Positions 35,134 to 48,464 of a stretch of 64,000 nt of DNA are shown here, in pieces. The position numbers were made by a program, and so were the translations under genes. How positions within the stretch are numbered: the stretch's first letter is position 1; every line of letters starts with the position of its first letter. The notes under the pieces were generated by a model. The model made no database searches and was not told where the DNA came from. It saw only the letters and a list, made by a program, of their open reading frames with translations. The DNA is from Monilinia fructicola (Eukaryota > Ascomycota > Leotiomycetes > Helotiales > Sclerotiniaceae). The DNA lies in assembly GCA_008692225.1 (NCBI GenBank), contig VICG01000005.1, positions 839,001-903,000 of the forward strand. The letters are read 5' to 3'.

Positions 35134-37296
35134 ATGTGTGGTATTTTTGCGTGTCATTGGTATGTATTGCTGCTACAATTGGCATTCGAAAATCGTAGTG
35201 GGGGCCCCGCGATTGAGGGATCGAGGATTGACAATCATGCAGTCACCCAGATGTGAAGGCTTTTAAGCCCACGGCCTTGCGAATGGCAAAGCAGTAAGTT
35301 GTCTGATTTCCATGGGGAATTTTGGACGAGAGGACTGATTGAAATATAGAATTCGCCATCGTGGACCAGATTGGAGTGAGTCATCTACATACAGTATTGG
35401 GGATATTTGGCCTTGGGCTTGAGACTGATGATCCTTAGGTGGAAACGTTATTTCCAACAACACAAGTAGGTTGCGCCTTAAGCCATTGATCAAATGGAGT
35501 ATTGGCTGATCAATTGATTGTAGTTCTTGCGCATGAGCGTCTGAGTATCGTTGGTGTTGGTAAGTTTTTACCGCTCAATTCCGAACCAGTATGCAGAGAC
35601 TCACATCATATTAGAGAGTGGAGCGCAACCCATTACCAACTCAGACGATACCCTCGTACTCGCAGTCAATGGCGAAATTTATAACCACAGACTCCTCCGC
35701 AAGGGACTCAAGAACCAATACCACTTCAAGACACATTCCGATTGCGAAGTCATAATACCACTGGTGAGAAACGCGAAGAAAAAAGTTTGAAACTGTGACT
35801 GAACCTTGGATAGTATATGGAATATGATATCGATGCGCCAAAACATTTGGATGGTATGTTCTCATTTGTTTTATACGACAAGAAGCAAGATCGCACAATC
35901 GCCGCACGCGATCCAATTGGTGTTACCAGTTTCTACCAGGGTTGGTCTAGCAAAACACCAGGCGCCGTATACTTCGCCTCCGAGTTGAAATCTTTACATC
36001 CCGTTTGCGACAAGATCATTGCCTTCCCCCCGGGACACATTTATGACTCGAAAACCGACAAGACAACCAGATACTTTGAGCCATCATGGTGGGACCCTAC
36101 CAACGTTCCATCAACCCCAATTGATTATAAACTTCTAAGAGAAACACTTGAGATGTCTGTTCGTAAGCGTCTCATGGCCGAGGTTCCCTACGGAGTTTTG
36201 TTGTCTGGTGGCCTCGACTCGAGTCTGGTGGCTGCTATTGCTCAAAGAGAATCTTTGCGCCTGAAAGCTGCAGCACTAGCTGCAATTGAGAACGGAAGTG
36301 GAACTGCCACACCAACCGTTAACGAGGACCAAGGAGAAGGTCTTGTTGGTATTGATGATCATAACAAGTTGTCTACTCTCACTTATCTTCCTCAACTCAA
36401 CTCCTTCTCCATTGGTCTACCAAACTCGCCTGATACCAAGGCTGCCAAAGAAGTTGCCAAATTCCTTGGTACCAAGCATCACGATATGACTTTCACCATT
36501 GATGATGGTTTGAACGCACTATCTGATGTTATTTACCACTTGGAAACGTATGATGTAACAACCATTCGTGCATCCACCCCTATGTTTCTCCTGTCGAGAA
36601 AGATCAAGGCGATGGGTGTCAAGATGGTATTGAGTGGAGAAGGTAGTGACGAGATCTTTGGAGGTTACCTGTACTTCCACGCGGCGCCGGACAAGGCGGC
36701 GCTCCACGAAGAGACTGTCCGCAGAATCAAGAACTTACATTTGTCTGATTGCCTGAGAGCCAACAAATCAACCTCCGCTTGGGGATTGGAGGCTCGCGTT
36801 CCTTTCCTTGACAAGAAATTCCTAGAGGTATCCATGAACATCGATCCACAAGAGAAGATGATCACCAAGGACCGTCTTGAAAAGTATATCCTCCGAAAGG
36901 CTTTTGACACATCAGATGATCCAAACGAGAAGCCATACCTCCCAGAGCACATCCTTTACAGACAAAAGGAACAATTCAGTGACGGTGTTGGTTACGGATG
37001 GATTGATGCTCTCAAGGACAACGCAGAGCTTCATGTCACCGATGAGATGATGAAGAACCCCAAGCCAGAATGGGGCTCTGATATTCCAGATACTAAGGAG
37101 GCGTAAGTTTCGATACTCGCCCAATAAAACTCTAAATACTGACACTGCCAATAGTTACTGGTACAGAACTATGTTCGATGAACACTTCCCACCATCTTGT
37201 GCCGAGAGTGTTATGCGATGGACTCCAACTTGGTCTAAACAGACCGATCCTAGTGGAAGAGCTATTGCCATTCACAACGAGAAGTATGATGAGTAA
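35134..37296 (+). CDS. ASN: Asparagine synthetase (glutamine-hydrolysing)
   Basis: Eight exons: 35134-35159, 35243-35293, 35350-35375, 35439-35465, 35524-35559, 35615-35763, 35814-37102 and 37155-37296; 581 aa. MCGIFA gives Cys2, the glutaminase nucleophile. Class II amidotransferase blocks follow: [26 protein letters not shown] and SDCEVI. The synthetase domain has LLSGGLDSS (PP-loop), [14 protein letters not shown] and [16 protein letters not shown]. It makes asparagine from aspartate, glutamine and ATP in the cytosol. The first five exons are only 26, 51, 26, 27 and 36 nt, so the start of the glutaminase domain is split by very short exons. All junction phases agree and no break is seen. 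A 30-residue Ala/Gly-rich insertion follows AAIAQRESL, as in fungal Asn synthetases. Confidence 0.97.
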
Positions 37297-38090
37297 TTGT
37301 AATGTGAAGAATTACTTCTCAAAATGACGTATCCATTGGAACGTAAGAATGGTGAGAGCTTGTCTTCGAGGGACTTGTGATTGCAATCTCAAGCTAGGTA
37401 CCGATATCAGGAATGATTCGTGGCGTTCGATAGAAGGATGGAAACATCGATAGGTACTAGATAGTTGGTTGCCCATAAAATTCCATCTTATGCTCGATTG
37501 ATGCTTTAAACTGCACTGGGATTCCGTGAGATTGTTGTTAATGCCCAGATGGAAGATTATCTTGACTCTCTTGGGTATCAATGATCACATGCAGCTGCCC
37601 CCTTTGTCCCAGCTGTAAGCTGATATGGCCAATGTCAAGATTGAAGGCAATAAAATATAACTAATGTCGCTTCAAATGATGAGGATGGCAGGTTGCGGTT
37701 TCGGTTCTCACCGTGTTTGATCCAGACAAGAGTCAGTAGTCATTCATGTGTCTGCCGTTGGTAATGAGATGAGCAAACCGGCAAGATTACACCATTTTCT
37801 GTTGAAGATGCAATCGATATAATTAATGCATGAGATAAATGATAAATGGCAACCTTGGAATCGCTTGCAGGGGGTCATATATGGAAGGAGGCACATGAGC
37901 ATTTTAACCAATAGTAGAAGCACGTTCCACGTCCGACTTCTGCCGCTTTATTCCTCACGATTCGAAATTCTTTAGGAATAAAAAACCACGTCCTTCACTT
38001 CACTTCCCTTCGCAACTTCGTACTTGTACAACTTTATTCAATTTTCATCTAAAGCTCAACTCCAATTCCACTTCAGTCAATTCTTTAACC
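37297..38090. other. Intergenic region between asparagine synthetase and VDAC
   Basis: No gene seen; 3' UTR of asparagine synthetase and the VDAC promoter. The last 100 bases are pyrimidine-rich with CTTCACTTCACTTCCC-like repeats typical of strong fungal promoters. Confidence 0.5.
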
Positions 38091-39254
38091 ATGTCTGTCC
38101 CAGCATTCACCGATATCGCCAAGTCGTCCAACGACGTAAGATTATTCTCTCCCCCCCCCAAGCTGCGCATATTACAAAATATTTGAAGCTAACCTCAATG
38201 TTTATCAGTTGCTCAACAAAGATTTCTATCACCTCACTGCTGCCGCACTTGAGGTCAAGTCGAATACCCCAAACAATGTTGCCTTCAAGGTGGCTGGAAA
38301 GAGCACCCACGACAATGCTACAACTGGCTCGGTACGAATATAATGGGCAAGAAGTCTTTTTTTGTGACAAAAGCTGATGGATAGTTCCGGTGTGCAGTTG
38401 GAGGCCAAGTTCACAGACAAGCCAACCGGTATATATCTTGACCAATTTATTTTACAACAATTTCCTTCGTTTAGTTCATATGGTTTCGTTGTTATTAAGC
38501 AACCCGATTGTGCAAAGTTACTAATCCGGTATACCAATTCTAAAGGCTTGACTCTTACCCAAACATGGAACACCCTCAACGCTCTCGACACCAAGATTGA
38601 GATCAACGACACCATTGCCAAGGGCCTCAAGGCCGAGATTCTCGGTTCCTTCGCTCCAACCACCCAAAAGAAGGGCGCAAAGGTTAACCTCCACTTCAAG
38701 CAACCAAACTTCCACGGACGCGCATTCTTCGACCTCCTCAAGGGCCCAACTGCTACCGTCGACGCTGTCATCGGACAAGATGGTTTCTTGGCTGGTGCCA
38801 CCGCTGGTTATGATGTCCAAAAGGCCGCTATCACCAGCTACTCCGCTGCTGTTGGATATATTGCCCCCACTTACAGCGCTGCCATCACTGCCGCTGACAA
38901 CTTGAGCGTTTTCTCCGCTTCATACTACCACAAGGTCAACAAGCAAGTCGAGGCTGGTGCTAAGGCTACTTGGGACTCCAAGAACACCAACTCTGTTGGT
39001 CTTGAGGTTGCCAGCAAGTACAGACTTGACCCTCTCTCATTTGCCAAGGTAAGCAATTTGTGCATATTGTTTCCCTAACCTCCTCTGACATAAAGAAATT
39101 ATAGGTCAAGATTAACGACCGTGGTGTTGCCGCTATTGCTTACAACGTTCTCCTCGCACCTGGTGCCACTCTTGGTCTTGGTGCCTCTTTCGATACCCAA
39201 AAGCTCGACCAAGCTACCCACAAGATCGGTACAAGCTTCACATTCGAGTCATAG
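38091..39254 (+). CDS. POR1: Mitochondrial outer-membrane porin (VDAC)
   Basis: Exons 38091-38135, 38209-38331, 38398-38428, 38546-39048 and 39105-39254; 283 aa, the usual VDAC length. The N-terminus MSVPAFTDIAKSSNDLLNKD forms the pore helix. Signatures: TGSLEAKFTD, LTLTQTWNT, KGAKVNLHFKQP, the central strands of alternating residues, and a final AYNVLLAPGATLGLGASFDT with FTFES at the end, as in Eukaryotic porin family members. It forms the 19-strand channel for metabolites and ATP/ADP across the outer mitochondrial membrane. High GC3 and C-ending codons suggest strong expression compared with its neighbours. Introns are 56-117 nt with good signals and no break is seen. Confidence 0.96.
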
Positions 39255-39437
39255 AGCAGGATTGTTCAAGAACCTGGGAGTTTGCCGGAAGAAATTAGAA
39301 TAGAGTTGTAATTCTGATATCATTTTCTGTGGCAAGCAGATTATAGCATTGCAACAGGGTAACTCTGTAATTTAACTGACCCAGGAAAGTGCTACGAAAG
39401 GATAGATAATTCTATGGTCTATATTTTTGTGCCACTT

Positions 39438-40321
39438 TTATGTGATTGATTTCTGCTTTGGTCTTCCCACACTTGTCATCCTCTCATAAATATACGATGG
39501 TATAGCGACGCTCAAAGATATCACTGCGCTTAAGATGAGGAAATTCGCTAAAGTGCTCCTTTCCTGATCCGCCGGAACAAAGTGTTCACTCACCCGACGT
39601 CGCCTCCTCCTATCCACATTGTCGTGTGTCTGCGTGTGTGCTCTTTTATCAAAGTGTGGAATATCTCCTTCTGGGCCCCATGGCATCTGACCCGTCCCCA
39701 TTCCACCGCCCATCTCTGTATTAGGCGGCGCTTCTGCTCCTGGAGCACCGTTATCCTGTGCAGCTCTTCTCTTTGCACTATGCTCTCCCCATCCCCCACT
39801 TCTATAAAAGCTAGGCGGCGGTCCTCGGAACTGTGTTCGGCGTTTACTTAATCCACTAGCAGGTCTACCACCTGCTGGGCCGCTAGATGAATAGGATCCT
39901 TGTGGGTGACGATGCGCGGTTCCGTGAGTGTGGCCGTGACCGTGAGAATGAGAGTGGACACCATGCTCCCGATCGTAAGCTTGACGCTTAGCAGGAGTAC
40001 CGAGGATAGCCCATGCTTCGGATATTTTTACAAAACGTTTTGAAGCGGAGGGGTCGGAGGGGTTGTGATCAGGGTGGTGGAGTTTACTGAGTGCGTAGAA
40101 GGATCTTAACAAGCTTTTGTGTCAGTATATGACGGTCAATCAAAATTTAGAAAAGGGCGATCGTACTTTTTGATTTCAGCTGGTGTAGCATTTGGGGCAA
40201 CTTGTAAAGTCTCGTAGTGGTTCTGAGCAGCATCTCTATAGATAGCCGTACTATGGAAAGAGAGTTGCTGCGCTCGAATCCGTGGGATGACAAAAGGAGA
40301 GGGGCGAAAATTGAGTGGCAT
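39438..40321 (-). CDS. J-domain protein, probably mitochondrial, with C-terminal membrane segment
   Basis: Exons 40167-40321 and 39438-40104, 273 aa, intron 62 nt (GTACGA, TACTGAC, TTAAG). The N-terminus is basic and lacks acids (FRPSPFVIPRIRAQQLSFHST), as in a mitochondrial presequence. The J domain follows: HYETLQVAPNATPAEIKKSF, then LSKLHHPDHNP with the HPD motif that stimulates Hsp70 ATPase. The intron falls between helices I and II. Next are a His-rich stretch (HSHSHGHGHTHGTAHRH) and one hydrophobic segment near the end (FLILSAVISLSVAIPSYIY). The layout resembles membrane-bound mitochondrial J-proteins of the DNAJC30 kind, but I cannot assign an ortholog. It converges on the VDAC gene with only 183 bp between stops. 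Confidence 0.85.
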
Positions 40322-40675
40322 TCCTCATCGTTGAATTGGGAGATTATATGGGAGGTTGTGATGACTTGAGAGAACTTTTATGGGATCTTTGCAAACCTAT
40401 GGGCATACTATCAAACCTAATAGCCCAGTGACGGCATAGACTCGCAACCATTGACAGGGGTGAGCCACACCGTGACTAATCAAGTATAGTTTTGTCCGAT
40501 GTTAATCCGTAGAATTGTGGCTCGGCGGGGAAAGCAATTGCTAGATTTCTCTCCTTCTAACTACCTAGGTACATGTTATTGTGCCAACAGCCAAACTTTT
40601 GTTTTCTTACATAAAGTCAATTACATACATTTGAACCTTGAAAACAAGACTTGACGGTTTTGTCATAAGGTCAAG
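40322..40675. promoter_or_regulatory. Shared upstream region of the J-protein and MAP2 genes
   Basis: 354 bp between two divergent start codons. It carries one CTACCTAGGTA word near 40561. No specific operator is recognisable. Confidence 0.35.
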
Positions 40676-42246
<1,571 letters not shown>

Positions 42247-44822
42247 TCTACTGGAAAAGATGAAACCTCACTATTCGCATTGCATGCATGATGGTGGGAA
42301 ATTGGAAAGGGCATAGATTTTTACGGCGTTGGGGATGTTCAGCCTCGGCATGGCCTGGTTTCATATTGAGCTTAGCAACCAGTTTTGTTATTGGGAATAT
42401 CAGTTCTGTAGCGATCAAAGTATTCACAACTTGAATTCCCCATTCACCTTCCCCACCTCGATCTCCACCTCGTCTACCCCTCCTTTTTTTTTCTCTCCTC
42501 AGAAAAGTAGATGATATGAATATACCAAAACTCAAACTTACATTTCCATCCACTCATTCAAATATTCTTGAACCTAACTGAACTCTCGAATGCAGATTCA
42601 AGGTTCGTCAGAACACCGTATTTCCAATGGCTCGGTTTGAGATGGGATGGGTGGGCTAGCTTGGAACTATGTGGCTTGTTCTGTGTGGCCGTATGTGTGG
42701 TTGGAAGAGTAGATTGGCTGCATTTTAAAATGGGAATAGAGCATGAATGTAAGTATGAGAATCTTGGGGAAGAGAGAGAGGGGGGTTAGGAGATCGATCT
42801 GGTGGATGAGCTTTGCAATGGGATGTCAGGGAGAAAGCTTGGCTTGCTCTCGTTACGCCATCGCTCATGATGATAGTGGCGCTCCCTCGACTCCTTCGGA
42901 TTATCAGATGTGCAGCAGAGCGGCTTTTGATTTGGTGGTGAGCTTCTATAGGCTGTTGCTTCAGCCTTGACTTGAGTATTGCTCATTGCCAGTCTAGCGG
43001 AAGTAGCGGAGTGTGACGTCGAGATTTGGGGACCGACGAGCCCCGATCAGGAGTCCGTATCATCTCATAACGTGCTGGTTAGAATTACATAGATCTGAAG
43101 TTTTAAGGATAGATATGAAGAGGCTTAGCGGATGTAAGTGCTGATATCTCCTGCAGATACCATACATCTTTCGGGCTATAACCTGTTTTCATTTAGATCA
43201 AGGTCCTGATTAGCGCGTGCCATTTTGCTGTTTTATTTCGTTTCTATTCCTGCACATGCAATACAACGACTATGAGGGAGGATGAGCGTTTGATTTCGGG
43301 CACTTCTACAATCCCGACATTCAAGGGCCGCTTAATCGCCGTTGGGGTTTTGGCTTATGCCCTGCGAAATCTAAAAGTTCGGGTAAGAAAGAAACATGGG
43401 CAAGATGTGAGGTTTTCTGTAATGAACAAGCAGAAAGATTTCTGGGTATACAAAATAATCCCTATCCAAAATTCTCCATGATTGAATGATGCTTAACCTG
43501 CTGAACGATTTGGATCATTTCATGGCACGAAATACTGAGAATGAAGTCATATGGCATTGTGATATACTAGAACAGTTGGATTCAAGTACCAAATGATTCT
43601 TGACATGTGGGATATAACATGATATGTAAAACCCAGGAACTGACCGGGTGTTCTGGGCCCTAGACCCGCAAGATTACAAAAAGGTAGGGAAGCCACTACC
43701 ACCACCATCTGGATTCAGAAAGAAACACGTACAGGCAACGCAAGACACGAACTCAATGTCCTCTATACTTGCGTCGAAATATCACAGCCAGTAGCATATA
43801 GCACATACTGTGTATACTGTGGCTTGATGGGCATCTTTCATTAGGCCCGAAATTCTCAAGTGGATGCCGGAGCTTAAGATTCTCAGGGCATTGTCTTGAC
43901 ACCAACGGTCTCATTCACAGTTGATGTTCCTCTGACCCTGTTGATATGACCAAGTGTATCATAACATACCGAAGCCTCCAGATCATTGAGTTTATAAGCG
44001 AAAGGTCGAAAGGACGCAAAAGACTCTGAGGTATCCAAGTCTCAGAGCTTATTCGATATTCCGGATTCGGACTCAACCTTCGTCTTTACCTCCCAACTCC
44101 TGCTATCCTTATTCTCATCTCCCTCCACGAGCATATTGCATCGATTACCATATAGTTCAGCCGAACGCACGTTGTGAGCAGGTCTTTGATTCATGGCCAA
44201 TTAGCCTACAAGAAATAGCTCAATTGCTATTATCTCTCTATCATCACGCCCAACCAAGAATATGTTCAGATATACCTTGATGTTCAATGATGCGCCTGAA
44301 ACCGGAGATCAACGATGCAACATTTTCAAGTAGTGCTTAGGACAAACTTTTAACTCTCTTTTTGAGAACCAGTAGGGCTAAGTGTAATATCGGACGGAGC
44401 TTTACTTTCAATTCCCTTACTGAAAGCTACCAAGCTAGATATTCTGGATCAATTTAAGTAAAGAATATATAAGATTTAGAATTCTACGAACAGAATAATG
44501 GTAGACAGTGATGAAGGTATCTCATTCTTTTCCTCTTCAAGCACTAATCACTTGATGTGGCGTACTTCATCTACCTGTATACGGTCGTATAGTGCAACTC
44601 AAATGCAGCAGATACAGAACACCAATAGTTAGGTATTTATATTATCTTCAACCGTATGCACGAGAAGTGGCTTGTTTGTTTCAACATTCTTCTTACGAAA
44701 AAACCTCTTTCTCTCCGTCCACTCATTTCCACCCTACAAGCTACTTGTGCATAGATTTGCAAAGATACCTTCAAGAATAGAATATGATCCGAAAAGAAGA
44801 TATGTCATTTAGCAACAATGAT

Positions 44823-44965
44823 CTTAATGGGAACTCGAACTCACATTTCCCGCATCATCTAGACAGAGTCAGGACGTACACATGTTCGCTCACTCCCTAG
44901 CAGGAACCACACCCATGTATTCCACCACACTTCAAAGCGGTCATTCTACCATCGAACTGTAATCC
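44823..44965 (-). ncRNA. Degenerate tRNA-like sequence
   Basis: The minus strand reads AGTTCGATGGTAGAATG, which folds as a 4-bp D arm with a GATGGTA loop. It continues with CCGC-TTTGAA, then about 75 nt, then GCGG, which can close an anticodon stem around an intron. GAGTTCGAGTTCCC is a B-box-like T loop. The T stem and acceptor stem do not pair, so this is more likely a tRNA relic or chance likeness than a working gene. Confidence 0.25.
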
Positions 44966-47900
44966 TTATCTGTTTGTATATCTGTGTATAAAAGTGACTT
45001 TTTGGATGACAATAGGATTGCTTGGCTCTAGGTAGGTGATTCTTCGAAGTGGAGAAATAATATTGTTGGGAAAGAGCGCTATAGTTATGGAGCTGGGGAA
45101 AGAGGTATTTTCTGCGAAACACATCATATTTGTTTCCAAGTGATTTTGGAGGGCTGTATATCATTGAACCTTCCGCCTCTCTTGATTTGATACTAAAATC
45201 AGTAACTGAGCTGAGAGGTTTGGTGATACAAGAATCAACTATAAGGGGGATCTTACGGTGCCAAAAAGATCAAAGTTGTACCGAGATTATCAATCAAATG
45301 AATTCTGTTCCTCGCGGAATGACTGCTCAATCTACCTCTCGAATTCTTTCGGATAGTATAAAGTCTGACGATCTACCCCATATTGAGGGCATCCGAAGCC
45401 ATGCCACAAAAACGTATTCTTCATTTTTGAGACCCTCGCTTGGACTTTTTATATTCTTGCAGCCTCGTAGCAACGTTGTATTCCAACAATTTTGAAGTCC
45501 TAGATATGAATAAGAAACTCAATATTGATAAACTCATGGTCTAATTCGCAATCACTGGTTGAAAAAAGGGTGTATGTCACTAATGATGGAAAGTATCGAA
45601 CTATCTTTCATGTACCCTCGGTGGTCGTGATAGCTTGACCTTTTTTGCGCGCGGTGAAGGTGTAACCCTCCATTTCAAAGTACTTCTTGCCACCACACTT
45701 TCCACATTATCAATCTTGATAAGTCAAATATGTAATCTGCTGTTTACTTTTGATTTGTTCTTGGTATATCTCACTACATAGAACAGATAAGTAACCCTAG
45801 ATTTGCGGTCACGAAGAATCTAATTGCCTACCCACATGTTTTGACGGCGTGATTTAGAGGACAGAAAAAGGGTGCTTAAAGCTCCAAAGAAAAGAATGAT
45901 CATCATTCGAAGCAAGAAAATTTGGCATGGTGATAGATAGGATCAACATATCGCCTCATGTTTGTAAGGAGGGGCCATTATTCATTGGAGCTGTTCCTAA
46001 GAAAGGTTGACCAGACTCATAATCTACCATTGGACTACATCTCTACCTTGTGTTGTACTCTTGTAGCTTATGAGATACTAGGAAAACCAGTGGATTAGAT
46101 CAGCAGGGGAGAAAACAAGCAATGCGAAACCTCATTCAATTGCTAAGAATGGCAGTATCTACTTAACCAATTTTCACCCTCTTCTCTCTCCTCCTCTTCT
46201 TAAAGCCTCTCCCTACCTCTCGCTCTCCAAGGCCCCCCCAAAACTCATCCACATGAAACAAAAAATTGGATAGGAACAGATTCAAATTACCCATAGGAAA
46301 CTGAGCTATGCAATTCAGTACATACTGTCACAAGGAGTGATGGGTCTATCAGAAGGCCACACTATTGGTCAGATATCCTGAAGGTTGAACCAAGTTCCCT
46401 CTCTTTAGCAATTTGCTTCCCAACCATTTCACCGAGATCCGTAATACAAGCACATAGAAGATCTGATCGTGTTTTATGATTGTTTGTTTTAGATGAGGAC
46501 CATTCTAAAATTAGATCAGTGTACAGTTAGCCGAGCATGTACTACCTCCATTGAGGTTGTGATCATGGCAAACCTGACTGGTTGGCTCTATATCAAATGG
46601 CCAAAAACAAGCCTCTTCAAAAGTATTTCATGCTGTAAGGTCACTCCAAACTGCCATTTGTTTCGAATTTATGAATTTCAAGTCCCCAAGGCGGCTGGCA
46701 AATTGATATCAATATACTCTGGTCATCTATAACAGGACTTTTTTGTAATTTTCAATTGGTTCAACTAAATCAATTTTGCTATTCAAATCGTCACTCCAAC
46801 GAATTGATATTCTAATATCAGGAACAGCCAGGCAAATATATCGTGAATGATTGTTCGTAGTCTCGTGTCAGAAGAACATTTGATGTCTTTTCATTTTAGC
46901 CCCTTTGACCTAATTGATCTCTCGGGTAATCGGATCACGTGTAAGGGGTTATTTTTAGCTAGAAAGTTGGGTCGTCCATCACTTTACACAATGGTGAGAC
47001 AGCCTTTTATTCAAAGTTGCCATCTTATAAACACTGGTTATAGTCTTCGATGGCTTCAGTCAGCGAGATTACGCTACAGTCTGTTATCTTTGGAAGGAAA
47101 TTACTGGCGAGTGGCTGATGGAGTAATTTATCTTGATTCTCACTTGTGTCTCCCTCAGTATGTTTATTGGTAGATCTGCCAAGGTAAAGTTCAAACCACT
47201 TCATCAATCTTTTTATGCCAAGAATCGTGATGCTGAGATATTGAAACATGAAGTTGAAGATGCTTTTGGTAATGCCACTGCCGAGGTGACTGCTCAGTAC
47301 ATCCATCACATTTAGCACACTACTAACAGTATCAGACAAGTTCAGACAATTCTAGTAGTAAATGCGCGAATGTTGTATTTAATGGCTTATTATAAGAAGA
47401 GGAAGTTGGAGGAAGCGGTACGACATTTATTTGAGAGTACAGTGACACTTTACTGGTAGAAGCTTGACTGTGTTACATACATATGTTTGTGTTCAAAACA
47501 AAAAAATCCTGTCTTTTTCAGACATACTAAATAAAGAATCCATGGATTGCTATGATTCCCGTCACACGTAACTACTCCTTGTACTACCTAGCTACAGTCA
47601 TCCAGAGCTTCAGTTGCCAGCGGCTCCAGCCCCACGATTCTGTACACACCTTATTTGGTTAGCAATGGCGAATCTAACTGGTTAGTAGGAGTTGGAAGAG
47701 GTACCAAGCCACAGGAATCATTTGAGGATGTGGATTCGCAGGCTAAAGCAAGACTTTGATTGGCCAATATGGGCTAAATTGAGAGGTAGATTCAGGATTG
47801 TGGAGTGGTCCCACTAAAGTTATAAATGCCTTTCAATCAGTGCATTCAATGGACTTCTCAAGATCAAACCAGCCAGTTTATTTGAAAGAACTGGCTACCT

Positions 47901-48320
47901 ATGCTCTTTGAACGTTTTATCATTCTATTTAGAATCAAATATTCAAATTGGTCTTCATGGGGCTTCTGTAAACCAAATTCATTGTGACATACAGTGATGG
48001 TGAAGAACAGCCTTTGATAACATTACTGCAGACTATGACTTCACCTCATCAAATGGTGAAAGTCCTGCTCTTGACTGTAACTCTATTACTCCAGTAGTCT
48101 GACATATAGATAACTCTTCATGACTCCACATAAGACTTAGACTAACCATACATAATTCAAATCTCTATTAAGAATATTGCCAGTGACCAATCAAGAGCTC
48201 ATCAACCTCCTCATTCAGTCGTACTCACTTGAAATAATGGTGGGGCTCCAAACCAAAAAAAAAAGACAATCCACAAGCAAAACTCTAGAACAAAGAATAA
48301 AGAACGAGGCATAAAGAAGC

Positions 48321-48325
48321 AAAAA
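48321..48325 (-). terminator. Pol III T-run after the tRNA-like gene
   Basis: Five T on the minus strand, 6 nt beyond the predicted tRNA 3' end, as expected for RNA polymerase III termination. Confidence 0.5.
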
Positions 48326-48331
48326 GATAAT

Positions 48332-48464
48332 TGGAGAGAGAGGGATTCGAACCACTCGTCTTAGATCACTTGTAAGGTCCAGGAATCCACACTCTTATAA
48401 GAGTGGTCTAATTCATCCTTTTCCAAACAAGAGCTCTACGCTGAACCAACTGAGCTACCTCCCC
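48332..48464 (-). tRNA. Intron-containing tRNA-like gene, anticodon uncertain
   Basis: The minus strand begins GGGGAGG, which pairs with TCTCTCC at the 3' end (seven pairs, two of them G-U), followed by A73. The A box TAGCTCAGTTGG and B box GGTTCGAATCC match the pol III consensus. The anticodon stem CTTGT pairs fully with ACAAG about 50 nt later. The loop starts TTGGAA, so the anticodon would be GGA, with an intron after position 37. The intron contains TTCC able to pair with GGAA, and its own CACTCT/AGAGTG hairpin. Odd points are a long D loop, a roughly 12-nt variable arm and a T stem with two mismatches. GGA (Ser) is not a usual eukaryotic anticodon, so the identity is unsure and a decayed copy is possible. 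Confidence 0.55.

Noticed and set aside
47133..47315. SAKVKFKPLHQSFYAKN frame, considered as a C-terminal exon of a leukotriene A4 hydrolase-like peptidase
   Set aside because: The resemblance is limited to a few residues, with no catalytic motifs (HEXXH) upstream.
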